Shown here in pieces: positions 44,881 through 56,527 of a DNA stretch of 64,000 nt. Both the position numbers and the translations under genes were made by a program. Origin of the DNA: Hygrophila difformis (taxonomy: Eukaryota; Streptophyta; Magnoliopsida; Lamiales; Acanthaceae). The stretch lies in assembly GCA_030278955.1 (NCBI GenBank), contig JAOANR010000014.1:21640068-21704067 (forward strand), in the 5' to 3' direction. Each line of letters opens with the position of its first letter. Position 1 is the stretch's first letter. The notes under the pieces are model-generated. The model saw only the letters and a program-made list of their open reading frames with translations. It did no database searches and was not told where the DNA came from.

Positions 44881-45380
44881 NNNNNNNNNNNNNNNNNNNN
44901 NNNNNNNNNNNNNNNNNNNNNNNNNNNNNNNNNNNNNNNNNNNNNNNNNNNNNNNNNNNNNNNNNNNNNNNNNNNNNNNNNNNNNNNNNNNNNNNNNNNN
45001 NNNNNNNNNNNNNNNNNNNNNNNNNNNNNNNNNNNNNNNNNNNNNNNNNNNNNNNNNNNNNNNNNNNNNNNNNNNNNNNNNNNNNNNNNNNNNNNNNNNN
45101 NNNNNNNNNNNNNNNNNNNNNNNNNNNNNNNNNNNNNNNNNNNNNNNNNNNNNNNNNNNNNNNNNNNNNNNNNNNNNNNNNNNNNNNNNNNNNNNNNNNN
45201 NNNNNNNNNNNNNNNNNNNNNNNNNNNNNNNNNNNNNNNNNNNNNNNNNNNNNNNNNNNNNNNNNNNNNNNNNNNNNNNNNNNNNNNNNNNNNNNNNNNN
45301 NNNNNNNNNNNNNNNNNNNNNNNNNNNNNNNNNNNNNNNNNNNNNNNNNNNNNNNNNNNNNNNNNNNNNNNNNNNNNNNN
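44881..45380. other. Assembly gap, 500 N
   Basis: Exactly 500 undetermined bases, probably a placeholder of unknown true size. It should contain the rest of element B's LTR, possibly the end of LINE X, and the upstream part of element E. Confidence 0.98.
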
Positions 45381-45399
45381 TCTTCGTCAAAAAGGCATG
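45381..45399 (+). pseudogene. Element E integrase, codons upstream of element D
   Basis: The bases after the gap encode SSSKRH in the frame that continues at 56528 with HENVLVATDYFTKW once element D and one GCATG duplication are removed. This shows that the integrase core ran into the gap. Confidence 0.75.
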
Positions 45400-48112
45400 T
45401 GTGATACCCCGTAAAGAGACATCGCACGCCGAGGTAAGAATTTAATTTTCAAACCTCAAATATTTTATGTGTGCGAATTATTACATGCATTACTATCAAT
45501 CCGAGTGCGACCCAACTTCGAGGACGAAGTTGATTTCTAAGGAGGGTAGACTGTAATACCCGAGAAATCGACATGGGATTTGTAAAATCCGAAGTTTAAG
45601 AATTTGATTTATTTATCGGAATCGAACTAATTCCGAGAGAGCGGAATTAAATATTTCGGATAATCGCGACTCGGGATAGATGTATCGAATTATCCCAAAA
45701 ATCTTGGATAATTCATATTATGATTTTTAAGAGATTAAAATCATAATATATAAAAAAAAAAAAAGAAAAAAAAAAATAATAAAATCGACAGCAGGTGGCC
45801 GCGCGGTGGCCGCGCGGAGCGCGCCACCAGCGCGCCACTCTGCTGTTATGGCGGACTCATAACGCCCCATGCGTTTCATGCCATGAATTCGGTAGTGGAC
45901 GATCCCAAACGACTCTAATTTGATTTTCAGACGTTGGAGGGTGTGTGGGGATGGTTTTGGATAGATTTTTGGGTGTGTTAACACTCCACAAACTCTGGAT
46001 AAGGCAATACTTTAGCACTTTGGAGCATTACTTGGACCATGATGTGTAAGGTGGATAATGGGGGATATGGAGAGCCAATTTTGAGTAATGACTGGCCATT
46101 TAACACCCCCACATCCCCTATACTCATGATTACCCCAATAAGAACCGTCCACTCCCCATTATATTAACCAAATCAGTCACCATTCCATCCATTTTCCTCT
46201 ATATGTCACAAAATCTGAGAACATTGGAGTGTGGTGAGAGTTGAGTGTTGTTCATAGGATTTCAGAGGTTTCCTTCGAAGTTGGGCACTTCCAATCTATC
46301 ATTCTTTAGGTAAGTGAGGATTTCATTCTTGTTCCTTAGTCCTAAACTCGAAATACAGACCCCTAAGTGAAGGATTTTGCTAACCGTTCGAATATAGGAT
46401 CCATCGTAGGAGGAGGGGACTGTTGAGGCCGATCCGGGCGATCTCAGGCATTCTATCAAGGAGAAATTCGATCCTAAACTCATCTCAAGTAAGTTAGTAT
46501 TGTGCACGTCGATTTTTAGGAGTTTTGGTTGAGTATAACTCGAGATATTGGATCATCTCTATTTCTTATAAAATCTGTCAAATAGGGTTTTCCTATGACC
46601 AATTTTATTGTTCTGCGAATTCGACCATGATCCGTACATTTTTAGGAGAACCTTCCAAAATGAAACTTGTTCCTAATGTCCTAAAGATGCTCTCTGTAAA
46701 GTTTTGTAATTTTTGGACATGTTTTGGTCACCCAAATTCGATCTGGTATTTTCTGCGTATGGGTGAACAGTTTTGATGAATGTATGTAGTCAGTTTTGTT
46801 GTTCGATTTACTCTTGCCTATGATCGTTTTTAGTGCTTGATGTCTTCATGAAATTTGTTCCATTATGTGTCTAGATTATCCCTGTAAAATTTCATGATTT
46901 TTGGAGCACATATGAAATTGTTATGAATTTTTGAACTCACTGTGGTCGGATTTACTGAAGCATGAGGAATTGAATTTCAATAGCTTTCTGAAATCGATTA
47001 AAATGACCTACTTAGAGTCCGAATTTTGAGATGGCTATTTCTATGAAAAATGCTTATTTTGATGTTTTCTAGCTACTGTAATTTTTCCAGAATTTTTAAA
47101 AATCGTTTACTGCATTTTTGAATGCGATTTCAGAAACTGTTATAATGGCATTTTTAATCGGTAAATGCTATTTTGATTATTCGATGAACTATGAGTCGAT
47201 TGTTACTCATTTTTGAAGAATATGGATTCTGGAAATGTGGAAATATTATGAAGTGATAAAATATGGTTTTTAAACTTTGTAAGTTTTGATCGAGTGGGAT
47301 GCCAATGTGGTGAATTATGTCGCCCCTCTTTTATAGCCAAAACGGCATTGATTATTGTGATGTATGAGTCTATACTCCTAGATGTATCCGTATGGGTTAT
47401 CTAGGGCTCCGGAGTGTGTCTGTATAGGGTCCGCTGCATGCACTTACCTCGTGGGTACGAGTCCCAGAGGTTGATCCCAAGGGTTCGTCCCTAGGATATG
47501 TTTGAGTCCTTGTGGGTATAAAGTCCCAAAGGTTGGTCCTGTGGGTTCGTCCCTAGGATATGCTAATGGGGTGTCCTCGATCATAACTAACATTGGTAAA
47601 ATGTTCGTGGCATATGTGTAAGAATTTTAATTGAATTTATTTACTCGTCTTTTAAATAAATATATTATTTTGTATATTCTCCTAAAAACTTTTAAAATTC
47701 GTTGTGCTATATATTAACTTACGCAGTACCTTTGTACTGATAAATTGTTGTTTTATTTTCCTTTCAGATTTCGCAGAGTAAGCATCGCATGGAGGGATGA
47801 GATTTCCACTTTGTTTTAAAAAGAAGACTTGTCGCATTTTATTTATTTTAATTTATGCATTGGACTTAGACTCTGGTTTTGGCCGCATGTTTTGGCCCTG
47901 TTTATTTTTGCTTCCGCACTGCTTATTATTATTATTATGTGTGTTATACTCTGATTAAATTCGGGCTTATTTGAATGGTTTTAAATATTTTTAAGTCAAT
48001 GATGCAACTTAAGCCTTAGCATCCTTTTAAACAAACTCGATTTAATCGGGTCTTGTTTGGAAGGGTGTGGCGGTAGCGTCCCGGCCTGGGTTACCAAATC
48101 CGGGGTGTTACA
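45400..48112 (+). repeat. Element D 5' LTR
   Basis: 2,713 bp. A second LTR-start-like TGTAATACCCGAG lies at 45552 after AAGGAGGGTAGA, equivalent to where element C's LTR begins. U3 has a GC-rich block (45790-45845). A 50-60-bp duplicated unit with GGGTTCGTCCCTAGGATATG lies at 47450-47565, and a hairpin at 47724-47739 is followed by a pyrimidine tract and CAG (47767). Confidence 0.95.
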
Positions 48113-48115
48113 AAG

Positions 48116-48130
48116 TGGTATCAGAGCCCG
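48116..48130 (+). other. Element D primer-binding site, tRNA-iMet
   Basis: TGGTATCAGAGCCCG three bases after the LTR end, complementary to initiator tRNA-Met. Confidence 0.92.
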
Positions 48131-48369
48131 AAATATTTATTTTTAAAAGCTATTATTTTTCGGCCCAATATAGAGGCCCAAAGTATTAAATGTTATTTTT
48201 AAGCTTTTTAAGTATTATTTCCATGGAAAGGAAATTTATTTTAAAACCCATGGAAAATATATCTCAAAAATTCGACAAGTCTCGAAATATTATTTTTGGG
48301 GGTTGCATATGCATTAACATATGTGCTTGAAATGTGCAAGATATTGATTCGTTAAATTTATTTTTTTAG

Positions 48370-48840
48370 ATGGCCGACCCAAAGCTTTTTAACATGATGA
48401 CCGATATGCTATGTTCGATGACTAGCATCATGCATGAGTTAAGACATAGCCGTGATGAGGTAAGTGCATATAAGGACCATGAAAAAGGTATCGAGAAAGA
48501 GTTGGAGAAATTGAGGAATGCTCGACAGGAGGATTTGGGCCGCATAGCTGCTCTTGAAACTCTGTTTCATGAGGAGCAACACAACAACCACATGCTTAGG
48601 GGGCGTGTGTTTACTTTGGAGCATGAGATTGTTGACCTTCAAAACCGACTCAATGCACCGGAACCTGAGGAGGAAGAGGAAGAAGAGGAGGACCCGGACA
48701 TGTATATTGATATTGAGGGCGTGGATGAGGAGGAACCAGAGGCAGAGATAGTGGACCCACCGATACCTCTTGACTCCGATGGGGAGTATGAGCATGACAG
48801 GGCACTCCTCGGCTATTCTCCCGATTATCTACTAGATTGA
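48370..48840 (+). CDS. Element D upstream ORF, coiled-coil with acidic C-terminus
   Basis: A 156-codon frame starting MADPKLFNMMTDML, 240 nt after the primer site and ending 236 nt before gag. Residues about 20-95 are charged with heptad-like leucines (EKELEKLRNARQEDLGRIAA, FTLEHEIVDLQNRL), typical of a coiled coil. Residues about 98-145 are a glutamate/aspartate-rich tail. Element C carries a shorter frame with the same order of parts. There is no enzyme motif, zinc finger, signal peptide or membrane segment. Conservation of position and architecture in two diverged elements argues that it is translated; the function is unknown. Confidence 0.65.
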   Translation: MADPKLFNMMTDMLCSMTSIMHELRHSRDEVSAYKDHEKGIEKELEKLRNARQEDLGRIAALETLFHEEQHNNHMLRGRVFTLEHEIVDLQNRLNAPEPEEEEEEEEDPDMYIDIEGVDEEEPEAEIVDPPIPLDSDGEYEHDRALLGYSPDYLLD

Positions 48841-49076
48841 TCGCATCATATCATTGGATTATCTATTGCTTTCCGTATTTCATATTACCTTGATTTGCCT
48901 TCCATTGTAGCTGCTTTATAATATTTTCCCTAAATGATCTAGTGAAGCATTTTCCCCTTTCCTTTGTTGCGTCGTCTCTTTTAGAATTCTGCGTACTTGA
49001 GATGTTGGAACTTACTAACTTGACTACTAACCTACCGTAGAATTTGATTCTTACCCTTGCGTGCTTATCTAACAGA

Positions 49077-52000
49077 ATGCCGCCAAGGGGAAGACCGCGA
49101 AGGGAAAACCCCGCTGCTAACAACGCCAACCCTAATGTACCAGCCGAAGGTGGCGCACCACTGAACCCGGACGGGGCAAATGGGCCAGTGGGTGCAAACC
49201 CACCTAATGTTGGAGGACAGGCAGGCGCTGTACCCAATGTTGTAGACGCACGGTTGAGGACTGTAGAGCAAGTCCTCATAGCACTGGGCAACGCCGAAGT
49301 TAATAGGGCCCAAGCGGCGGTACCTCCACCGGCAGCCCGTATTAACTATCTGGCAATGGTAAACCCATACCAGCCGCCCCATTACGAGGGACAAGAAGAT
49401 CCCGCAAAGCTAGAAGACTGGATGAGGACATTTGATAAGCTTTTGAACGCCTTCAGATGTCCCGAGAATGAGAAGGTGAGAGTAGCTACGTACTATTTAA
49501 GTGGGGAGGCGGATGAATGGTGGCAAAACCACCAAGGGGGACTAGCGGATGGCGAGCAAGTTTATTTTTGGGAAGAATTCAAGGAGATGATGAGAGAGAG
49601 ATTTTACCCTCTTAGCACGAAAACGGCTAAATACGAAGAGTTTATCAACCTTCGTCAGGGTACTCAGACAGTACAGGAGTACTATACGAGGTTCAAGGAA
49701 CTCGTCCGTTTCGCTCCAAGATTGGTACCGACTGATGCTGACAAAGCCCAGAAATTTGAGATGGGGCTGAACCTCAGTATCAGAGAGATTCTAGTTGGCG
49801 GACAGCACACAACTCTGCAGGCTGTTTACGATCGTGCAGTGGCAATCGCACGGGTTCAACAGCTGAAGCGCAAGGACCATGGGGAGTCGAGCAAGGGCTC
49901 GAATCAATTTGATAAGAGGAACCGGAACAACAACAATGGTAACAACTTTAGGAGAGGGAACGACCTGGCAAAGAATGAAGGACAGAGAAGAATTGAGAAC
50001 AAAGGGTTCAACCAAGGAGGGAATGGAAATCGGAGGCCTGGAAATCAGGGTGCTTTCATACCCCGATGCCCGCAATGTAACATTCTGCATCTGGTGCGCG
50101 AATGCCCAAAACCTGGGTCTTGTTATAGGTGTGGCAGAGATGGCCACCTGAGAAGGGATTGTAGAATTCGAGAGGAGACAATCGAAAAGAGGCTGGACTT
50201 AGTGATTCGTCCAACTGGGAATCACCCAACTGGGCCGAATCAGCATAACAATCAAGGACAAAGGTTCCAGCAAGTTCAAGGGCCACCCCAGAATCACAAC
50301 CAGCAGAGAAATCAAGGCGGAGCCGTGGGACGCTTGAACGTGATCAACCAAGCGGATTTGGCCGCTCAGGGAGAAGTGATCACTGGTACGTTTACTGCTT
50401 TAAGCGTGCCCGTTAAAGTTTTGTTCGATTCAGGCGCGAGCTGTTCTTTAATATCTACAATGATTATATCTGCCTTAGATCTACCAGCGCCTACGAACAT
50501 TAACTTAGGAATTCAATTACCATCGGGCAAGGTGATATCGTGTTTGAAACGATACGATGGAACCCCGATAGTGATCAAGAATCTAGAATTCTTCGCGAAT
50601 CTAATTGAGTTTGATCTTGGGGATTTCGACGTCATCTTAGGCATGGATTTTCTGACTCAATATAAAGCTGTTATTGAGTGCCAGAAGCAGAAGATTTCCT
50701 TAGCCAAGAGTCGAGGGAGGAAGGTTGTGTATTACATGCAGCCTCGAAAGAAAAACGCTAAGGTAGTGAATGCCTTGAGGTTTTACAATCTCATACGGAA
50801 AGGCTATCACTTATATGCATGCTATGTGCATAACCTCAACGATGAGGGAAACAAGATCGACGAGATCCCAGTCATAAATGAATATCCTGACGTTTTTCCA
50901 GAAGATATTCCAGGGATGCCACCTGAGCGAGAGATTGAATTCACGATTGATCTGGTACCTGGAACCGAACCGGTATCCAAGGCACCATATCGCATGGCAC
51001 CAGCAGAAATGAAAGAACTGAAGGAACAACTAGAAGAGTTGTTATCAAAAGGTTATATTCGACCGAGTACGTCACCTTGGGGAGCGCCAGTCCTATTCGT
51101 TAAGAAGAAAGACGGTGGACTTCGGTTATGCATAGACTACAGAGGTCTTAATCAAGTCACGATTAAGAACAAGTACCCGCTACCCAGGATCGAAGACCTT
51201 TTCGATCAACTGAGAGGAGCTTCGGTATTTTCCAAGATCGACCTGAGATCTGGATACCATCAATTACGTATAGCCGAGAAGGATATACCGAAGACAGCGT
51301 TTCGTACGAGATATGGGCACTACGAATTCACCGTAATGTCCTTTGGTCTCACAAACGCTCCCGCAGTATTCATGAACCTCATGAATAGTGTTTTCCGAGA
51401 GTTGCTAGATTCTTGTGTCGTCGTATTCATCGATGACATTCTAGTTTACTCAAGGGACGATGAGGAGCATACGAAACACTTGCATCAAGTGCTCGGAACT
51501 CTGAGGAGGAATCAGCTGTACGCAAAACTGTCGAAATGCGAGTTTTGGATGAAGGAAGTCGCATTCTTGGGGCACATAGTATCGGCTAAGGGAGTGTAGG
51601 TTGACCCGGCAAAAATATCGGCAGTGATTGATTGGCCGGCACCGACGAGTCAGACAGAAGTAAGAAGCTTTCTTGGATTAGCCGGATACTACAGAAGATT
51701 CGTGAAAGATTTCTCCAAGATTGCAAGGCCAATGACCCAACTGCTGAAGAAGGGATTAAAGTTCGAATGGACGACAGAGTGCGAAAAGTCTTTCCATGAA
51801 CTCAAGAAAAGACTCACAACAGCGCCAGTCCTAATACTTCCATCAGAAACGGAAGATTTTGAAGTGTACAGTGACGCTTCAAAAGAAGGACTCGGGTGTG
51901 TACTTATGCAAAACCAGAGGGTTATTTCCTACGCATCGCGACAGCTCAAGCCGCATGAGGAGAATTATCCGACGCACGATCTAGAATTAGCCGCGGTGGT

Positions 52001-53774
52001 GTTCGCTCTCAAGATTTGGCGACACTACTTATACGGACGAACGTGTCGGATGTTCACGGACCACAAGAGCCTCAAGTACATATTTACTCAAAAGGAGTTA
52101 AATATGAGGCAACGGAGATGGCTTGAGTTAATCAAGGACTACGACTTGGATATAGCCTATCACGAAGGAAAAGCAAACGTCGTGGCAGACGCATTAAGCC
52201 GAAAGGCGAAGCACACGACAAACACTCTTATTTTACCGTCAGGACTATATATGGACCTAGCAAGGTTGGAAACTGAACTAGTCCATTATGGGACTGTGGT
52301 AGAAAGGGTGAATGCCGTGACAATTGAATCTACCGTATTTGACGAAATTATGGCAGCTCAGCCGGATGATGAGAATCTCAAGAGGATCAAAGAGAAGATG
52401 GACGAGGGAAAAGCGGTAGGATTCACAGTCCACGATGACGGGAGCATTCGCTTTAAAGGAAGGTGGTGCGTTCCTCACAAGTGTGAGGAATTGAAGCAGA
52501 AATTGATGGAGGAAGGCCACAGTACGCCTTATTCAGTACACCCTGGTGGTGATAAGCTGTACAAGGATTTGAAGAAAATCTATTGGTGGCCGAGAATGAA
52601 GAAAGATGTTGCAGATTTTGTGGCTAAATGCATAACTTGCCAAAAGGTAAAGGCAGTACGGCAAAAACCATTGGGACTGATGAAACCGTTGGAGATCCCA
52701 AGTTGGAAATGGGATAGTATTTCCATGGACTTTGTCTCGGGTTTACCAAGATCTCCTCGAGGGATGAACAAAATTTGGGTAATAGTTGATCGGTTAACAA
52801 AGACTGCCATCTTTATACCAATGAAAGACAATTGGTCGATGGATCAACTAGCCAAGGCATATATCGATAATGTGGTTCGAAGGCACGGAGTGCCACATGA
52901 TATTATTTCGGACCGAGACAGTAGATTTGTCTCAAATTTTTGGACAAAATTACAAGAAGCCTTGGGAACCCAAATCAAGATGAGCACAGCCTTTCATCCG
53001 ATGACTGACGGTCAAACTGAGCGGACGATACAAACACTTGAAGATATGCTTAGAGCGTGTGTACTTGAATACAAGGGAAGTTGGGAGAACCACTTACCGC
53101 TAATAGAATTCTCGTATAACAACAGTTACCATGCTAGTATTGGCATGGCACCGTTCGAAGCTCTCTATGGACGCAAGTGTCGCAGTCCGATTTGCTGGAC
53201 AAAGGATGAAAATTCTGTAGTTGTTGGACCTCAGCTCATTGAAGATATGAGTAAACAGATCCAGATTGTCCAACAAAAGATGAAGGCCGCACAAGATCGC
53301 CAAAAGAGCTATGCCGATACAAGGCGACAGGAGTTGGAATTCCAAGTGGGGGACAAGGTTATGCTAAAAGTGTCACCCATGAGGGGGGTGATGCGATTTG
53401 GCAAACGAGGGAAGCTGAGTCCTCGTTACATTGGTCCATACGAGATTTTAGACCGTGTAGGTACCTTGGCCTACCGATTGGCTCTACCACCGGAATTATC
53501 ACGGGTGCACAACGTGTTTCATGTTTCTCAGCTGAAGAAATATGTGCACGATCCAACTCACGTCTTGCAAACTGATGTGATTGAGCTGGATGATGACCTG
53601 ACGTATGAGGAGTATCCGATCGAGATACTGGACGTCAAAGAAAGAGTAACAAGAAACAAGACCGTGAGAATGGTAAAGGTACTATGGTCTAATCATGGTA
53701 CCGAAGAAGCGACGTGGGAGTTGGAAGCGGATATGAAGCAGAAATATCCCAACCTTTTTCAACACGACTCGTGA
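49077..53774 (+). pseudogene. gag-pol: Element D gag-pol polyprotein with one in-frame stop
   Basis: The frame from MPPRGR (49077) runs to TAG at 51597-51599 and continues in the same frame to TGA at 53774. Domains in order: gag ([20 protein letters not shown]); CPQCN then the CCHC knuckle [14 protein letters not shown] (near 50120); protease LFDSGASCS (near 50425); reverse transcriptase with VVFIDDIL (near 51425); RNase H ([10 protein letters not shown], near 51865); integrase HHCC and D, D, E (MDFVSG, SDRDSRF, GQTERT; 52500-53030); chromodomain ([18 protein letters not shown], near 53670). The stop replaces the serine that element C has in GVSVDPAK, between the RT core and RNase H, and needs a single base change. 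Everything else looks intact. An in-frame ATG 11 codons earlier (49044) is less likely the start. Confidence 0.95.
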
Positions 53775-53802
53775 GCAGTTATGGGGACATAACTGTAGTC
53801 CT

Positions 53803-53816
53803 AAGGGGGGGGAGGA
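53803..53816 (+). other. Element D polypurine tract (used)
   Basis: AAGGGGGGGGAGGA immediately before TGTGATACCCC at 53817. The 5' LTR begins with the same bases after the GCATG duplication, so this distal tract defined U3 in D. The proximal tract used by C persists inside the LTR before 53969. Confidence 0.88.
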
Positions 53817-56527
53817 TGTGATACCCCGTAAAGAGACATCGCACGCCGAGGTAAGAATTTAATTTTCAAACCTCAAATATTTTATGTGTGCGAATTATTA
53901 CATGCATTACTATCAATCCGAGTGCGACCCAACTTCGAGGACGAAGTTGATTTCTAAGGAGGGTAGACTGTAATACCCGAGAAATCGACATGGGAGTTGT
54001 AAAATCCGAAGTTTAAGAATTTGATTTATTTATCGGAATCGAATTAATTCCGAGAGAGCGGAATTAAATATTTCGGATAATCGCGACTCGGGATAGATGT
54101 ATCGAATTATCCCAAAAATCTTGGATAATTCATATTATGATTTTTAAGAGATTAAAATCATAATATATAAAAAAAAAAAAGAAAAAAAAAATAATAAAAT
54201 CGACAGCAGGTGGCCGCGCGGTGGCCGCGCGGAGCGCGCCACCAGCGCGCCACTCTGCTGTTATGGCGGACTCATAACGCCCCATGCGTTTCATGCCATG
54301 AATTCGGTAGTGGACGATCCCAAACGACTCTAATTTGATTTTCAGACGTTGGAGGGTGTGTGGGGATGGTTTTGGATAGATTTTTGGGTGTGTTAACACT
54401 CCACAAACTCTGGATAAGGCAATACTTTAGCACTTTGGAGCATTACTTGGACCATGATGTGTAAGGTGGATAATGGGGGATATGGAGAGCCAATTTTGAG
54501 TAATGACTGGCCATTTAACACCCCCACATCCCCTATACTCATGATTACCCCAATAAGAACCGTCCACTCCCCATTATATTAACCAAATCAGTCACCATTC
54601 CATCCATTTTCCTCTATATGTCACAAAATCTGAGAACATTGGAGTGTGGTGAGAATTGAGTGTTGTTCATAGGATTTCAGAGGTTTCCTTCGAAGTTGGG
54701 CACTTCCAATCTATCATTCTTTAGGTAAGTGAGGATTTCATTCTTGTTCCTTAGTCCTAAACTCGAAATACAGACCCCTAAGTGAAGGATTTTGCTAACC
54801 GTTCGAATATAGGATCCATCGTAGGAGGAGGGGACTGTTGAGGCCGATCCGGGCGATCTCAGGCATTCTATCAAGGAGAAATTCGATCCTAAACTCATCT
54901 CAAGTAAGTTAGTATTGTGCACGTCGATTTTTAGGAGTTTTGGTTGAGTATAACTCGAGATATTGGATCATCTCTATTTCTTATAAAATCTGTCAAATAG
55001 GGTTTTCCTATGACCAATTTTATTGTTCTGCGAATTCGACCATGATCCGTACATTTTTAGGAGAACCTTCCAAAATGAAACTTGTTCCTAATGTCCTAAA
55101 GATGCTCTCTGTAAATTTTTGTAATTTTTGGACATGTTTTGGTCACCCAAATTCGATCTGGTATTTTCTGCGTATGGGTGAACAGTTTTGATGAATGTAT
55201 GTAGTCAGTTTTGTTGTTCGATTTACTCTTGCCTATGATCGTTTTTAGTGCTTGATGTCTTCATGAAATTTGTTCCATTATGTGTCTAGATTATCCCTGT
55301 AAAATTTCATGATTTTTGGAGCACATATGAAATTGTTATGAATTTTTGAACTCACTGTGGTCGGATTTACTGAAGCATGAGGAATTGAATTTCAATAGCT
55401 TTCTGAAATCGATTAAAATGACCTACTTAGAGTCCGAATTTTGAGATGGCTATTTCTATGAAAAATGCTTATTTTGATGTTTTCTAGCTACTGTAATTTT
55501 TCCAGAATTTTTAAAAATCGTTTACTGCATTTTTGAATGCGATTTCAGAAACTGTTATAATGGCATTTTTAATCGGTAAATGCTATTTTGATTATTCGAT
55601 GAACTATGAGTCGATTGTTACTCATTTTTGAAGAATATGGATTCTGGAAATGTGGAAATATTATGAAGTGATAAAATATGGTTTTTAAACTTTGTAAGTT
55701 TTGATCGAGTGGGATGCCAATATGGTGAATTATGTCGCCCCTCTTTTATAGCCAAAACGGCATTGATTATTGTGATGTATGAGTCTATACTCCTAGATGT
55801 ATCCGTATGGGTTATCTAGGGCTCCGGAGTGTGTCTGTATGGGGTCCGCTGCATGCACTTACCTCGTGGGTACGAGTCCCAGAGGTTGATCCCAAGGGTT
55901 CGTCCCTAGGATATGTTTGAGTCCTTGTGGGTATAAAGTCCCAAAGGTTGGTCCTGTGGGTTCGTCCCTAGGATATGCTAATGGGGTGTCCTCGATCATA
56001 ACTAACATTGGTAAAATGTTCGTGGCATATGTGTAAGAATTTTAATTGAATTTATTTACTCGTCTTTTAAATAAATATATTATTTTGTATATTCTCCTAA
56101 AAACTTTTAAAATTCGTTGTGCTATATATTAACTTACGCAGTACCTTTGTACTGATAAATTGTTGTTTTATTTTCCTTTCAGATTTCGCAGAGTAAGCAT
56201 CGCATGGAGGGATGGGATTTCCACTTTGTTTTAAAAAGAAGACTTGTCGCATTTTATTTATTTTAATTTATGCATTGGACTTAGACTCTGGTTTTGGCCG
56301 CATGTTTTGGCCCTGTTTATTTTTGCTTCCGCACTGCTTATTATTATTATTATGTGTGTTATACTCTGATTAAATTCGGGCTTATTTGAATGGTTTTAAA
56401 TATTTTTAAGTCAATGATGCAACTTAAGCCTTAGCATCCTTTTAAACAAACTCGATTTAATCGGGTCTTGTTTGGAAGGGTGTGGCGGTAGCGTCCCGGC
56501 CTGGGTTACCAAATCCGGGGTGTTACA
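53817..56527 (+). repeat. Element D 3' LTR
   Basis: 2,711 bp, about 99.7% like 45400-48112; hairpin at 56139-56154; ends GTGTTACA followed by GCATG. Confidence 0.95.

Larger units (their letters stand above)
45400..56527 (+). mobile_element. Element D, young Tekay-type Ty3/gypsy chromovirus
   Basis: An 11,128-bp element with LTRs 45400-48112 and 53817-56527 (TGTGATACCCC ... GGGGTGTTACA), target duplication GCATG (45395-45399, 56528-56532) inside element E's integrase frame, tRNA-iMet primer site, upstream ORF, gag-pol and polypurine tract. I saw about seven substitutions between the LTRs (about 0.3%), the youngest element here. The only coding lesion noticed is one TAG in pol. Confidence 0.95.

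Noticed and set aside
44830..45445. Long open frames across the gap region
   Set aside because: They consist almost entirely of undetermined bases and have no meaning.
45400..48112. Reading element D as the middle of a tandem LTR-interior-LTR-interior array
   Set aside because: Sequence just left of 45552 matches the end of D's interior, suggesting a second interior. But GCATG flanks 45400 and 56527 and its removal restores element E's frame, so the extra 152 bp belongs to the LTR.
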